Origin: Phanerochaete sordida
Lineage: Eukaryota > Basidiomycota > Agaricomycetes > Polyporales > Phanerochaetaceae
Assembly (NCBI GenBank): GCA_019973155.2
Contig: BPQB01000070.1
Location: forward strand, 62,001-126,000
Length of the DNA stretch: 64,000 bases
Direction of reading: 5' to 3'
The notes beneath the pieces are model-generated. The model worked only from the letters and a program-made list of their open reading frames with translations, was not told the DNA's origin and ran no database searches. The translations under genes were made by a program, and so were the position numbers. Positions within the stretch are counted from its first letter, which is position 1. Every line of letters begins with the position of its first letter. This document shows, piece after piece, positions 33,391 to 46,431 of this stretch.

Positions 33391-36112
33391 CTACGCCTTG
33401 ACCCGCTTGCCATTCTGCCCGACGACTGCGCTGTCCTCGAGCTCTTCGGACGACCTTTTGCGAAGACGAATCGACGACGGCGTCGCGGGCTGCTTCGGTA
33501 TAGGCTCGGCGTCCGCCAGGCGGGCTCGCTTGGGCGGCGTGTCCTCACGCTCGACCGGCTCCCTGTCTCCTTGGAGTGCGCTGTCCACCGCATCTGCCAT
33601 GTCCTCTAGTGTCCGCTTCGGAGTCCGTGGCGTCGAAATCGTCTCGCCTGGCCACTGCTGAACGGTACTCTCGTCGAGCTCAGACTCCAGCTCGTAGTCG
33701 TCGACATCAAGGTCCAGATCGGCATCGGCGTCGAGGTCGTCTTCCTCCTCCTCTTGGCGAAGGGTGAGGAGTGATGCTTCCTCAATTTTGATCACGAGCT
33801 GCTTAGGATCTTCCTGGGTTTCTCCGTCTCGCTGTCTGGTCGGCCGCTCTTGGTCCTCAGCGGGAGCACGGTTGGCAGACCTCTGGCTAGGGTTTGGCGG
33901 GTTCGTGTTCGCGGCCAGCATAGTCCGTTCGCATATCGAACAACGACACTGGTACAGAGGCGTGCAAGCTTCTCGCCAGATCTGCAAAGTGACACGTCAG
34001 AAGAACACATCAACGAAATGGAGATAACGGTGGCGTACCGTGCGGACGCATTCGATGCTGTACTGTGGCAGGTGCGCGATGGTGATAGGAACGTATGGTA
34101 TTGGACGGATCAGCTCATGCGTTTGCAGGGCTGCCTCGGAGACGGGGATAGCGGGGGAAGACACCGCGACAGGTGATGATTCGGAGTCTTCATCCTTGAC
34201 ACTACTGGGTGGCGGAGATGGGGTAGTCTGGAGGGTAGTGGTCGACAGAACAGGGCTAGTCTCATGGGATCCGCTTGACCGGGACGAAGAAGACGAGTCC
34301 TCGTCGACGCTCCGTTGCCGCCGCTGACGCTCCTCGCGTTCGCGGACGACCCGTCGCTCCAGCCAGTCGACGCCTTTCAGCCACGTCGCATGATCCCGCA
34401 GCTCCTTGACAACTTCCTCCAACGTCATTTTGGATGTTCGCAAGGTGGGATCGACACCGTCCGCCTGGGACTCCATGAGGATGCGTCTCACAATGTTGGA
34501 CATGGCGGGTAGGAGGATTTCTCGCATGACGCGTTGGTAGTTTCGATACACGACCTCGCACAAGGCGAAAGTAGGTGGACAAGGAGCGTTGGAGGTTCGT
34601 GGACGCGGGTGAGCAAGCTCAGAGCCATCTCCAGCGCTCTCGCCATCCTCAAGGGCGCCGCTGTACGTCGCACCATGCCACGGGCACGGATGTTGCGCAG
34701 GCACGACAGCAGGTTGGTCTGGCACCGAATGGTTGTACCACTGATCGGCAGGTGCGATCCAGTGACCGTCGAGTATCCTGTTCCTCGCCCAGTCGGCGAT
34801 TGCAAGCTCTCGGATCCCACCGGCATCTTCCGTCAAGCTCATGAGCTCTGGGTCCTCTTCCTCCTCTCCGCTCAAGTCCTCGTCACTGTCGCCTTCGTAA
34901 CCAGCTTCGGCGCGGGCGACATAGCGGGACGAAGCGAGGGCCTGACTGAGGAGCTCGGCAATCTTCGTGTTACTCCGGAGCCAGTGCTTCTCACGGGCGA
35001 GAGCGAGGACGTCAGAGATGCAACCCTCGCCCATGTCGACGAAGGTCTCAACCGCTTGACCGATCTCCCAGTCTGGAGCGTGTTTCCACTTCAATGGGTT
35101 GCTGCCCAGCGCCTGGCGGTCAAGTGGATCTCGGACGGCTCTTCGCCATAGCCCTTCTGCTCGACAGTTACGACATGTCGCCTCCACGCCTGGCCAGGTT
35201 TCCTCGTCTTCGTTCTCCGCAACACACACCATCAGATGCGTGTCATCAGGAGGCGCTGCACGCAAGCACAGGGCGCAGAAGGTTCCCTTGCGGTGCTCGC
35301 GACAGACGGTGAACATGTTGAGTTGAGGGTTGTAGGCGACCCTTTTCGCCACTCCAAATCCGAGATTGGAGCCGGAGAAGTTGAGCCGGCAGACCATGCA
35401 GGAGTAAGTTGCCATCTGGCGGAAGTGTCTGTATGGCGGTAGGCGCAGCACTGGCGCTTTGTTCGAGCCGGCGGTGGGGGGCGAGCGAATAATGGCATGG
35501 TGGGCGAGGGCTTCGTTGGGATCGAGGGCCGCGCAGGCGTGCTGCCAGAATGGATGGTACTCGACTGTGTGAAGCAGAAATGCGAGGTTAGCGAGAAGTC
35601 GTGATGGCCTTGATCCTGCGCGCTATGACAGGCACGAGAAGCTCTCGTATTCAATTTCCCGCCATTGTACTTGGACGCGGTGAGCGCCGCTACGCGTCGA
35701 GGGCGAGTACGGTGCACGCGCGTCGCGGAAGGAAGGACCAAAGCGGACGATGTACTCACGAGCAACAGACCACGGCGTGCATATAGCCATCAACTTCTCG
35801 ACTTCCCCAGCATCTCGGAGGGCGGTGAATATTATGCGCGAGTGCCAATATTCTCTGATGTCCCAGGTCGACGGGGTATAGAGGAAGGGTGAGACCAGCG
35901 TCAGGTAGTGCGACGCAATGTGTCTGGAATAAAGGATTCAGATTGCCGTGGGTGGCGCACAGGCTGCGCGCGACGGACCTGATAATTTCTGGCGGGAGTT
36001 GAGCCCAAGACCGGGTGACTTTGCCCTTGTAACCGGTGACATCACTGGGAGAGGACAACGGGGCGCGCACGCTGGGCGTCGATGTGGCGGTCGCCGTCGC
36101 TGTGGACGACAT
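33391..36112 (-). CDS. Uncharacterised 804-residue protein with F-box-like start and cysteine-rich core
   Basis: Four exons: 36112-35979, 35923-35760, 35564-34039 and 33981-33391; phases agree. After a Ser/Thr-rich lead, SWAQLPPEIIRHIASHYL resembles an F-box-like start, then WDIREYWHSRIIFTALRD. A cysteine-rich region follows: SCMVCRLNF, CREHRKGTFCALCLR, HLMVCVAE and ATCRNCRAEGLWR, with a last CRCSICERTM at the start of exon 4. Their spacing suggests one or more zinc-binding modules. The middle has acidic stretches (EGDSDEDLSGEEEEDPELM) and a coiled, charged segment (WLERRVVREREERQRRQR). The tail is acidic, then basic, ending GQNGKRVKA. I do not know a named family; a ubiquitin-ligase or chromatin role is only a guess. 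Confidence 0.75.
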
Positions 36113-36178
36113 GGAGGTCGCTGTCGGGCGTCGGGCTCGACGCAGCGTCACAGACGAGGGGGAGGTGACAGATCTCTG

Positions 36179-36703
36179 TCACAGCCAGATCCAACCAGCC
36201 CCTAAACGCACCCACGCAGGCACGTGCTGCTGACATAAGCAGGGACCTGCGCACGGACCACGAGGCACACCGCTCACCAAATCCGGCAGGGCTCTTTGTT
36301 CGCTCACCGCCTCCGCTGCCCGCTTTCCAGCACCAGGCCTTCCGCGGTGCCATCGGGCCCTCAGCGACACAGCATCCGCTGTGCAAAATATCCTACCGGG
36401 GTGCTCTGCGTCGTGCGCACGCTCACACGTTCCTGCAGGATCTCTCCCGCTGGTAACTTTTGCCTTCTCCCGGACCACAGGTTCTGACTCGTTGTTCAGG
36501 TCCCCCTTCCTTTCGATCCCAGAAGGCTTCTCGAAGCACGCCTCGCACAGGGGAGGATACAAGTGCTGCGGTAACTCTCCACTTCCTTCTATGAACTCCG
36601 TCGTCACTCTATCTAGCTCGACCCAGCCTGTCGTCGTCAATTGAGCGTGGGTGAGTCTCTGCACCTCGAGGAGAGCAGAAATGATCTGTGATATAGCTCC
36701 CAC
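36179..36703 (-). CDS. Doubtful small gene or 5' leader
   Basis: Open frame of 174 codons beginning MGAISQIISALLEVQRLTHA and including TGWVELDRVTTEF and LYPPLCEACFEKP, which read more protein-like than nearby chance ORFs. The last third is low-complexity. It lies immediately upstream of, and on the same strand as, the gene starting at 36112, so it could be a separate gene, a missed 5' exon or chance. No domain recognised. Confidence 0.2.
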   Translation of the reverse strand: MGAISQIISALLEVQRLTHAQLTTTGWVELDRVTTEFIEGSGELPQHLYPPLCEACFEKPSGIERKGDLNNESEPVVREKAKVTSGRDPAGTCERAHDAEHPGRIFCTADAVSLRARWHRGRPGAGKRAAEAVSEQRALPDLVSGVPRGPCAGPCLCQQHVPAWVRLGAGWIWL

Positions 36704-37328
36704 CCTCGAACGGAGGCCGGCCCAGCCACTGATTCGATGTCGTGCTCAGGGTGACAGGTCGGGAGAAGCCCCTTATCGGCACGCAGTTTTGCTGACAGCA
36801 CTCTGTGTGCGCACCGTCTACGTGTTTCGATTTGCAGCTGTCCCGCTGGCGAGCTGCAGTAGTGATCACTTCGAACTACGGCGAGGAACGGCAGCAGCCG
36901 TTCATACCCCAAGCATCTTTCATCTTCAGACGTCCAGGCTTTACGCGGGTTGCATCCGACCAGGTCTCTGACGTACGTGACGACCTGAAACGGCTTCTCG
37001 GGCCAGAAGGTTCTGCGTTTAAGTCGAGTCTGTTACCCATCCCTGCGATAGCGTTCTTGGGGGACACAGATGATAGCGGTCGTGTCGGCCCACGCCCCGG
37101 TGGCAGTGGTTGTAAGCTTAAGCTCCGGCTCTTCGCGCCATCTGTACAGTCCCGCGTGTACGAAACGTACTATCTATCAAAGACCCATAATGCCATGTTG
37201 GCTCTCATACTCGGCAAGGTTTCCCTTTGCTTGGTCTCGGCGAACCGGTCGTGCAAAGCGGTAGGAGAACGGAGGCAAGATGCTAACAGCATGCGCGATA
37301 TGATCAATACGCCGTATTATTTCACATA
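36704..37328. other. Intergenic stretch, no supported gene
   Basis: A plus-strand ORF to 37329 ends just at the tRNA and has no family motif. Includes the 5' flank of the tRNA. Confidence 0.4.
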
Positions 37329-37400
37329 GCCCGTTTAGCTCAGTGGTAGAGCGCGCCACTCGTAATGGTGAGGTCGGTTGTTCAATCCAGCCAATGGGCA
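37329..37400 (+). tRNA. tRNA-Thr (anticodon CGT)
   Basis: Full cloverleaf can be folded: acceptor GCCCGTT with AATGGGC (one G-T pair), D arm GCTC/GAGC with loop AGTGGTA, anticodon stem CGCCA/TGGTG with loop CTCGTAA giving anticodon CGT, variable AGGTC, T arm GGTTG/CAGCC with loop TTCAATC, and discriminator A. Internal box A (TAGCTCAGTGG) and box B (GGTTGTTCAATCC) are present. There is no intron. A TTTT pol III terminator follows at 37405-37408. CCA is not encoded, as normal in eukaryotes. Confidence 0.93.
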
Positions 37401-40400
37401 ATTATTTTGCATGTTTTATCTCTCTGCCCTCTGACAAGCACGATTGCTCGACAAGGTGGCAGGTGCGCCCGCCGTCCGCCGTATCATCGGTCGGCAAAAG
37501 CTGGCTTTTTTGTACTGATAGCGGCAAACATGTCAGACCGAAGACTGGCGTTTTCGGGAACAAGACTTAGCTACCGCTGAACTATCATTTTTCTTAGTGA
37601 CTCAGACACGTCTACAACGCTTAGCAGTATCACATAACGACCTACACAAGTTACTCACTGACGACCAGCTAGAAAACAAGCTTGTAGCCGTTGTCTACCG
37701 CGCAACTCGAGGTCCGACTCGGAGGCGCCCGCCTCGCGCATCTTTGCGCCGACCAGCACGGGGCGGCGACGCAGGTCGCGTGCCGGCATCCTGGAGGAAT
37801 GCTGTGTGCGCCGACGCTGGTGCGGCGGCGCGACAGCCGCAATGGAACGCCGCGCGGGGATCGACAGGCACGCCTCGGGTGTGCACGGGCTCTGCGCGAG
37901 ATCGATCCCGATTGCGCGTGCGCCGCCGTGCACAGCGGCGGCGCGCGAAGGCTTGCGATCGACGGCGGGCGCGGAGGGCGTGCCGCGGTGCTGTGGCCGG
38001 GGCGGTGCGCGCCCGACGGCCGGGGGCGTGGTGCGGGTGGCGTGCAGGGGACGTTGCTGTGGATACCGTGGCGGTCTCTGCACGCGCGGCGGGCGGGACC
38101 GGCGCACGCATGGACCTCACGTCGTGCTCGACCTCGAGCTCTCGACTGGAAGGTGAGTCTCGTGTGGTCTTGGATGGTGCTGCAGAGACTGAGGTGCACG
38201 TACAGTGGACGAGGTGCACTTCGCTGCAGCTGGGTCGGCCGGGGTTTGACAGTAGGTTTCCGCCGCCGCATGTTGGGACTGGCAGCGGCGGCCGCGCATG
38301 CTTGGCCATACGCACTTGGCGTGTGGTGTCCTCGACTGGCTAAGTCTCGCGGTGAGTAGACTGTGGCGAAATGACGAGGCTCGTACATTGATGGCGTGAC
38401 CTGCAGCGTCGACGGAATCCGAAGCGTGCTCGCTGAGCCGCGGAGTCCCCAGCCTAGATGCTCCACGACGATGTTTCTGCGAGCCTCGACGCCTCCACCT
38501 TGCTAGTGGAAGGCGTAAAGTGAGGAGATTGTGATAGGTGAGAGGCATCAACGTGCTGGAGGCGCACCCTTCTGTGTCTTGGCTGGGCGTAGACGGCGTT
38601 CCACAGGGCCACTGCTAAAACCACAACATGAACCGCAGTGAGCCACCCCTAGCCACAGCGGTCACAGCCAAGTGATTAGCCAACTCGGGCGAGCTCTTCG
38701 ACTGCAAATCCCCCGCTCTGTCGGCCACTACGCGTCGCTGAGGCTGCTCCGTCACGGGACATCGACGTGGACAAGACAATGCCTGGCGAATGCCTCCGCG
38801 GAGCTCCTGGTTCGCTGGGGACAAGCTAAGCACATACGGAACCATTATTGAGTCCGGCTACTCAGCCTTTTGCGATGTTGTAATCGTTACGGTGGACTGA
38901 GGTCTTCACAGGTTATTTTCAAGGGGTCTTACGTCGGCGACTCCGCGGATAGGCCAACACGCTCCATGATCCTACTCCCATCGCAGCATGGACGGCTGTA
39001 AGCGGTGGTGAGGGCGAAGAGGGTGCAGTGCAAGGGGGAAAAGGACGAGCCGAGCGAGTACAACACCGGTCACTGGGTACGCATTTTGCTGTGCTCCCGG
39101 ACAGTTCCCAGAAACTGACGGAAGGCGATTAGTTGGGGGAAAGGCCTCTGGGGAATCGACTGGACTCCTCCGACAGCCGACCGACCGAGTGCCTCCGTAG
39201 GCAGACGGCCAGCCCGGACGTCCGTGCGCCCTTTTCCGACAACCTGCGAACCATCATCTAAACGCATGGCCCGTGCTCCATCTCCTCGTCTTTCTTTGTC
39301 TCTGAACTTACCTTCCACTTCGGTCTAAATTAGATCCTCGTTGTCCTGCCACAGGGTCGGTCAGAAGTTGGAGAAAGAACCCTTGCTCCATCTCCGACGA
39401 GACGCCTTGCGGTGTGCCAAACAATGAGGCCCATCTGTGTTGGATATTGTTTGCGCGTCCTCCGCGGCCGTCATCGGTTCCCGCCGTCTCGAGGCCTCGG
39501 CGACAAATTGCAGAACACCCTCGGCTGCTCGGCTTGCCTGCGAGCGAACCTACTCGCAGGCTAGTGCCAACAGACTGCCCCTCCCATCGCCCGACGCATC
39601 TCACGCTGTCCAGAGAAAACGTGCGGCACTCGCACTCGCAGGCCCTCCAGCTCGGGCCTCGCATCCTCAGAATAGAAGGTCCGACGAGCATGCAGTTCGA
39701 TGCAATTACAGACGACCGATGGAAGTCCACCGCCTCCAAATAGCTTAATCACAACGGCTCGCGATGATGGCCCGCCAGATCCTTCAGCGCCTGCGACCCT
39801 TGCCCAGCTGTTTTTCCGCCTGCCCACGCGGCGCCGTACACATCCCCGTCACGGCTGCACCGCCAGTGCGGGCGGGCACGCCGGTCGACGGCATCGCGCG
39901 GTGCGCAGGGGTCCATACGGAACCCTCATCCTTGTCCGTCGCGCTCAGGGTCCGATGACGCGTCCTGAGAGCCGACGCGCCCTCCGCGGAACAAACTGAA
40001 CTATTCTCCCGTCGACGGCATTCTGGATCCACACTCGCCCGCCGGAGCTATGCCCAGGTCGGACGGGTGTCTGCGGCATGTCGCGCGCGCCGTGCGGGCT
40101 ATTGGCGTCAGCAGCCGCAGCCCTCAGCGCAGGGTGCCGACCCGTCATGACAGCCGCCCCGCCGCGCTGTCAACCCACCTCGTATTGTCCGCAGGGCTCC
40201 CCGACCCTCGCCCACTTCCCGCCCCTTCACGCCATCGCTCGCCTCCTCTGCGCCCGCTGCAGCGTACACATCACTGCGCGGCCTATATACGCAGAGCCAA
40301 GCGCGGTCCGCACGCAATTAACACCGGGAGTCGTGTCCCTCCGGGGGCCCCACCTGGGGCGGTCCCGCCGCCCCTGGGGATCTGCACGCCGGCGGTGCAG

Positions 40401-43400
40401 GTGCGAGGATGCCCACAAGCTGCGCTGCCTGCGCAATTCGTCATGGGCCCGGACGCTGTTGTGTCGCGACGGAACGCAGCACATGGCCGCACGCGCCGCA
40501 GGGTCGGCCGCGCGCGGTCCCGAGGGGTCGTCCGAGGCTCGCACCGCCGGGCCCCCGCGGGGCGCAGGGGTGCGCCGACGGCCCACCCGCCGCGCATGCA
40601 GACCCTTGGCAGAAATTTGCGCGTCCGTGCGTGCGAGGGCGGCCAGGCACAGTGCGCGCTGATAGCCGGTGCATGCGCGAGGCGTGCGCCCCTCGCGACG
40701 CACTGCCGCACGACGGCGCCGCGCGCGGGGCCGCCGACACAGCCGGCGTCGGACGCGTGCTGGGCCCGACGGCGCGTCCGGCTCGGGAGCGCCGCGGTTG
40801 CCGGTGTGCGCTGCGTGGGGTGGGGCGCAGGCGTTGCGGGTGGATCTGCAGCGCGGACGTTAGTTGGCTCCAGGGGCCGTGTGCTGGGGTGTGGGGACGG
40901 GATGAGCTTTGGGCATTTGCTTTGATGCGCCTATTCAACGGTGATTGGCCAGGATCGGCGGAAGCGCCCAGCAGCGTGCCCCGTATGGAAACACGAACTG
41001 AACGTGGTTTAGGTTTGGGATGGCTGGGCGGGATAAACATGGTTATATTGCAGAGTCGTAAGTTCAACTATGCCGAGAGTCGCTGAGCAACCAACAATGC
41101 ATGGGGCTACGACCGCAGGGCGAATATATAACTCTATCGCACATAAGTGATGTATTCGTTGGCTCTATGGCAACCGCCTCATGAGAATGGGTCTTCTGCG
41201 AGCCGTGAGCTGGGCACGCATGACAGGGAGCAGGAGAGTACATGAAGTGATTGCGCGCCGGAGATCATTCTTGGACAATGGCGGACTAAGGATGAAACGG
41301 CCGTCTACGTAGCCAGGCAGTTCTGGCCGAAAAGCAAGGTCAGGCAGACATACAGCAAACAAATACCAACAAGGAGATATTTCAACGGCTTTTTATTTCT
41401 AACGATGTACTCCTCGATCTGGTGCGGGCTCTTTGAGGGCCTCAGCGGTTTGAAGGATTGGAGAGAGGAAAGCGCGCGAGCGCCATCAAACGCCACAAAG
41501 TCCGCTGCCACGTGGTCCGGGCAAAGCGGGCGGTTGCTATGCCCGTGCTTTGCCTCTCGCCTTGTCTTTTCGCAACAGCCTCCGACGCAAAGCCAGCGTG
41601 TGTGCCGGCCTACCCTCTTGGCTCTAATTCTTCTTGCCCACACGCTGGGAAGACAGTCATGTTGGGGCCATTCTGCCTAAAAAGACATGGAAAATTCCTG
41701 CCATGTTGAGGAGATGCGCGGTTGTCGAGTTCGCGGCGCGCGATAGGGGCGAGGCGATAGGGAACATGGCTGCCTTGACATGATGCAGTGAGTGCATCTC
41801 ATGGACGTGTTGGGTCCGAGGTTCTTCGCTGTAGGAGTTACGACAAGTCACGCACGACGCCGCGTCTTCCTGGAAAGACCCCAATTCATGTCCGCCACGT
41901 CAGAGAGCACACCGAAGACATCTCCACACCGCGCTCCTCCCGACCGCATCTCCCGACGCTCGTGACTCGCCTCTAGGCCTCGCAATCGAGCTATCGCGCT
42001 GCCCCACCGCCACCCCGCCGGCTACGCGTCGGACCCTTGGCGCATCTGTTCGCTCCCAGCACAGCGTGTCGTCCGCACCCCTCGCAGTGCGCCGCCGTAG
42101 GAAGTACGAGATCTTCGCCACGCTAAGCGAACACGAAAGCTAGATCGCGTGCCAGTGGGGCATCTCCCCGCGATCCACGATACGACCGCACGAACGAAAC
42201 AATGCTATCGATTTCCACATGCGCACCGCGCTGCGCTGACCCCATTATTACGTGTGCCGCGTCTCGTACGCGCAGAAGAGGGGCCCGCGAACGTTTTGGA
42301 CGGCCTCCCGCGAGCGAATGCGGTGGCGCCGCGAGCCTCCAGACCATGTTTTTGCTTCTCTTCGGCTCGGGCGGCGTCATGCGCGCACCACCACCTCTGC
42401 AATCCCCGCAATCACAGCACGCCGCGCCGCAGCGCGCCTGCGCGTCCCCCACCGCGTTCTGGGGCAGCACACCGCGTCCGCTGCGTCCCGCGCGCGATGA
42501 GCTCATCCCGCAGGGTCTCGAAAGCCTAAACACACGCCCCCGCCGAGGCGCGCTGCGCCGTCCGCCAGGGTCGCGCGGCTAGAAGCCCGCGCTTCTAGCG
42601 GCCCCGCGGCAGGCGATGCATCTCGCGTCGCGCGCCCGCCGCCTAGAAGCCCGTGCGGCAGCCCAGGCGGTGCGGCCCGTGCGCCTGCGCCGACGCACAC
42701 CGCGTCGGCTCGCGGCGTGGGCGCGCGGGAGAAGGCGCGGGCGGGATCGCGCGCGAGCCAATCTCGCCAGCGCGTGATGGCGCGCAGGCGCGCGAGGCGG
42801 CGGAGGCGTGCGTCGCCTCTGCAAGTGTGTGCGGGAAAAATGCGCGGGGGCTCTGTTTGGCTTCTCTATACACTCGGGTTTGCAACTCAGCGCGTGCGCA
42901 CGCCCGCATCCGTGCGTGTGTTCGTGAACCTTGTTCGCGCCCATCAGCCAGCTGATCGCGGACGCTGGGAGGGCCGCGCGCATTTGGCGAACGCGTCCCA
43001 CTGCGCGGGGCCGAGGCCAGCTGCAGCCCGAGCACAGGGTGGGCGGGGGCCAGGATCGCTCTGTGCGGTGTTACGTACCGGCTCGCCTCGCATCCTCCGC
43101 CGCCCGCGTCCGCCGTCGCTCGCGGGTGCACCGCACGGGGCTTCTGCAGCGAGAACAATGGCAGTCAACAAAAGGCGTCGGGGAAATGAGGCGCAGCGAC
43201 GCACCGCTGCGAGGCCAGAGGGGCGGACCCTGCGGCCTGTGGGGGCCGGCCCATCGCCGCCTTCCCACCGCGCACCGTCTCCCACAGAGATACGCAGGAG
43301 ATACGCGGGGCGATGTTCCAGAACGACGCGCCTGCGCGGTCTGCTTCGCAAACTCTGCAATTATGGGACGCAGACGGAACAGTGCGCGGCCCCGCCGTGG

Positions 43401-44089
43401 GTGGAGTGGGCACGCGGCCGAGGCGGGGTCAGCAGGGTGCGCGCGCCAGTGCTTGTTCGCGAGCCGCGGCCGCTGTTCGCAGCTTGTTGGGCAGCACGGG
43501 CGGGGTGTGGAGCGTGCATTGTGCTGGTGCAGGTAACCACGTTGAAGGCGTGGGGCGAGCGGACGAGAATCGAGCCGGGGGACGAGCGGGGCACGAGCGA
43601 GGGAGGGAGCTGGTGGTGGTCGCAGTCTGAGCGAGGAGCGCCCCCGCCGCGCTGACAGCCCGCCGACGTGGCATGCAGGCCTGCTCGCCCCGCGCCGGGA
43701 CCGACAGCGCATGCGTGCAGGCGCGACGGCGTCCAAACGGCGGACCGCCGCAGTGGATCGCCCGCCGCGATCATACGCTAGCGCGGCGCGCGACACGGGC
43801 GCACGGGCCAGCGAGCAGCGCCGTGCGGCGGGTCGCACGGCACGCGGCGGCGGGCGCGTGCGGCCCAGGGATCAGTGCGACGCTGACAGCTCGCGCGTGG
43901 CGGCGGCGCCTGCGCTCGTGGCGGGCGTCGGGGTGGCGCGCCCGCCGCGCGCTGCGCTCTCCGGGATCTCGCACAAGGTGTCCGCACGCGAATGCCGTCC
44001 CGCGCGCGATGTGCAGCGGGGCGTGTCGCACAATCCGCGCGGGTGGGGGTCGCAGGCTGCCGCATCTGGCGCGGGCGCGTCCACGCCGC

Positions 44090-46431
44090 GATTGGCTGAT
44101 GCCCCGGCGGGTATCACGGCGCGGCGATTGGCTGGCTGGGCCGGCCGCGTGATTGGCTGGGGGCGGCGAGAGCAGCGCCATGACGCGTCTCGGCCGCAGG
44201 TTCCGCGCATGCGCCCGAGCAGGCCTCCCTCCTGCCCGCGACGCACACCGCGCTGGCAGCTCCTGCGCGTAGGGCGCCGCCGCCGCGGCGAGATCCACGC
44301 AGGATCTCGCGGCCGGGCCCTTGTGCCCAGAGCGGCAGTCCGATGGACACGGCATAGGGCGGCGGCGGGCCTCGTCGCGCCTCGTCGCGGCGGGTGCCCG
44401 CGCAGAAACAGGTACGCTTGGACGCGCAGAAATCGAGGTACGCCGCCGCGCTGACGCACGCCCGGCGACTCGTGCTCTGCGTACGACATGCGCTGCGGGC
44501 GGCGGCCGCTCTGGGTGAGCTGCGCTGTCGCACCCGCGTTCCTCGCCCTGGCCCTTGTCCCAGTCGCGCAATATTGCGCACCAGGCCGCGCTGCGAGGTG
44601 CCCACGGCGCACGGCGCACAGAGTGGCCCAAGGCACGCGCACCGCGGCAATTTGATTTCCTCGGGCGACAGGCCAGTGACATATCAGCACCCCGTATATG
44701 AGCCATCAGGCAGCGCGACACACCGAGGACATATCCCATCGAATTACGCCGCGTTCGGCCGCGGTGCTATCAGCACGGACGGTCCATCTGCACGCTCTGT
44801 TCTCCTCCACCGCGGCGGCCGCCCCGCAGACGTGGCGGGCGAGTTGCCCGCCGCGGCAGACGGGCGGCGCCACGCGCGCTCGAGAAGAGCAGGACCCTTG
44901 GCAGAACGTGGCTCTGGCGTGCCGGCGCACGCTAGAAATGTGATGGCGTACGCGTCGGGACTGCCTTCTTTGCTCACCTCCCTTACGCGCCCGTGCTTAG
45001 TGTGCGCCTCCGAGCGCGCCCCAGCCCCCATCCGGGCGCGGCGCGGCGCACCCGCCGCCGTGCGGGCCTGCGGCCGCTGCGCAGACCCTTTCCCAAATTC
45101 TAGCGGGGGAACCAGCGGCGGGGGCGCCGCGACGTGCGGCGGCGCAGCCAATCGCGCGCGTGCGCGTGATCGCGTCGTGCGCAGACGCACGCCCGCGGAC
45201 GTAAGCCCCCTCTGCGGCAGATCCCCATTCGTGCGCGCGTGCTGACGTGGGCCTGCGACGCCTGCACTCGAGTTTGGGTATATTGCGGCAGAATCGGTGC
45301 GTCGGGGGGCACGCGCGCGCAGGCCGCGCCTGTGATTGGCTGGGCCCCCGCGAGTGATGTGGGAAAGCAGCGCAGCGCATCGATAGGGCGGCGAGGGCCT
45401 TACGGCACGCGCAGCCAACGAGACGGCCGCAGAGCCGCAGGCGAATGGGCGGCGCGCGCCTGTGGGCGTACGACCATTGGCTCCCGCCGCGCGCACTGTT
45501 CCGCGCCGGGAGCTGCACCTCGCCGGGGGCGGGACGTTGCCGCATGCGGAGCGTGGGTGTGATGGCGTGCGCGGCAGGCGCGGCACAGCAGCCTCGCGGG
45601 TGCGCTCCTGTGCGCCTCGCGTGCCCTGCGGGCGCCTCGTGCAGGACCGCGCAGGATCGCCGTAGCACTGTCCGCCATTCCGACATGGCGCGTCCGCCTT
45701 GTATTCTGCAATTTGTAGTTCGGCACGGCCCCCGCCACCATTTTGAAGGGGTCACAGCTCAGGACGGGTGTATGTTGCGGCCGCGCAGGTGCGAGCGCGC
45801 CTCAGGCGACCCTCGTCGAGTGTGTCGTGTCCGTGCGGGAGGCCGGGATCGCTGCTTATGTCCTTATTGCGGTACAATACCTGCCTGGGGCGTGACGCAC
45901 CTCATCTCACGATCGCTCCTTCACCCGTTCCGAGGGTCCGCCTTTCTAGCTTCGTCGCACGGGAGCTTCTCGGGCGGAGACAATGCGTCTGGGCACCAGG
46001 GTCCCAACTCGTCAATCTCGTGTTACGCGTCAACAAGGGTTTACGTTATGTTTTGCTCTGTATCGGACGTTGGCGGGCTTGCGAAAACGAGGCTCTCGGA
46101 GGCCTCTTGCCTCTAGAAGGCAAACGTGTGTGGGACTTTTTGGCCTTCATATCAGTGTGATGTACACTTCCGACCTTCGAAGAAGATAGAACGACCCTGT
46201 AGAGAGGATTTTGCAAATTCTTGGCTGCACACGCGACGATAGCTGGTATTAGAATGACCTGCAAATGCAGCTAAGTTAGCTCGAGAACCAGGGGCTGCGC
46301 TGCTCGCCAGGACCTGTGACCTGCTGGCGGAGGCTGGCGGTGGACACCGCCCTCCGAAAGCAGACGATGACGTCTGCGGGCAGCTTCTGGGCTGGCGTCG
46401 CACGAAGAGCCCACGGCGGCTAGGAGCCAAT
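44090..46431. promoter_or_regulatory. Cluster of CCAAT-type motifs
   Basis: ATTGGCT on the plus strand at 44091, 44127, 44152, 45335 and 45476, and its complement AGCCAAT ending at 45152 and 46431. Several share the longer context GATTGGCTG. This is the inverted CCAAT pentamer bound by the fungal HAP/NF-Y complex. Function here is inferred from motif density alone. Confidence 0.45.

Noticed and set aside
41305..41643. Minus-strand ORF ending in a hydrophobic helix (LKYLLVGICLLYVCLTLLFG)
   Set aside because: Looks like a possible tail-anchored protein, but the upstream half is not protein-like and no homologous family is evident.
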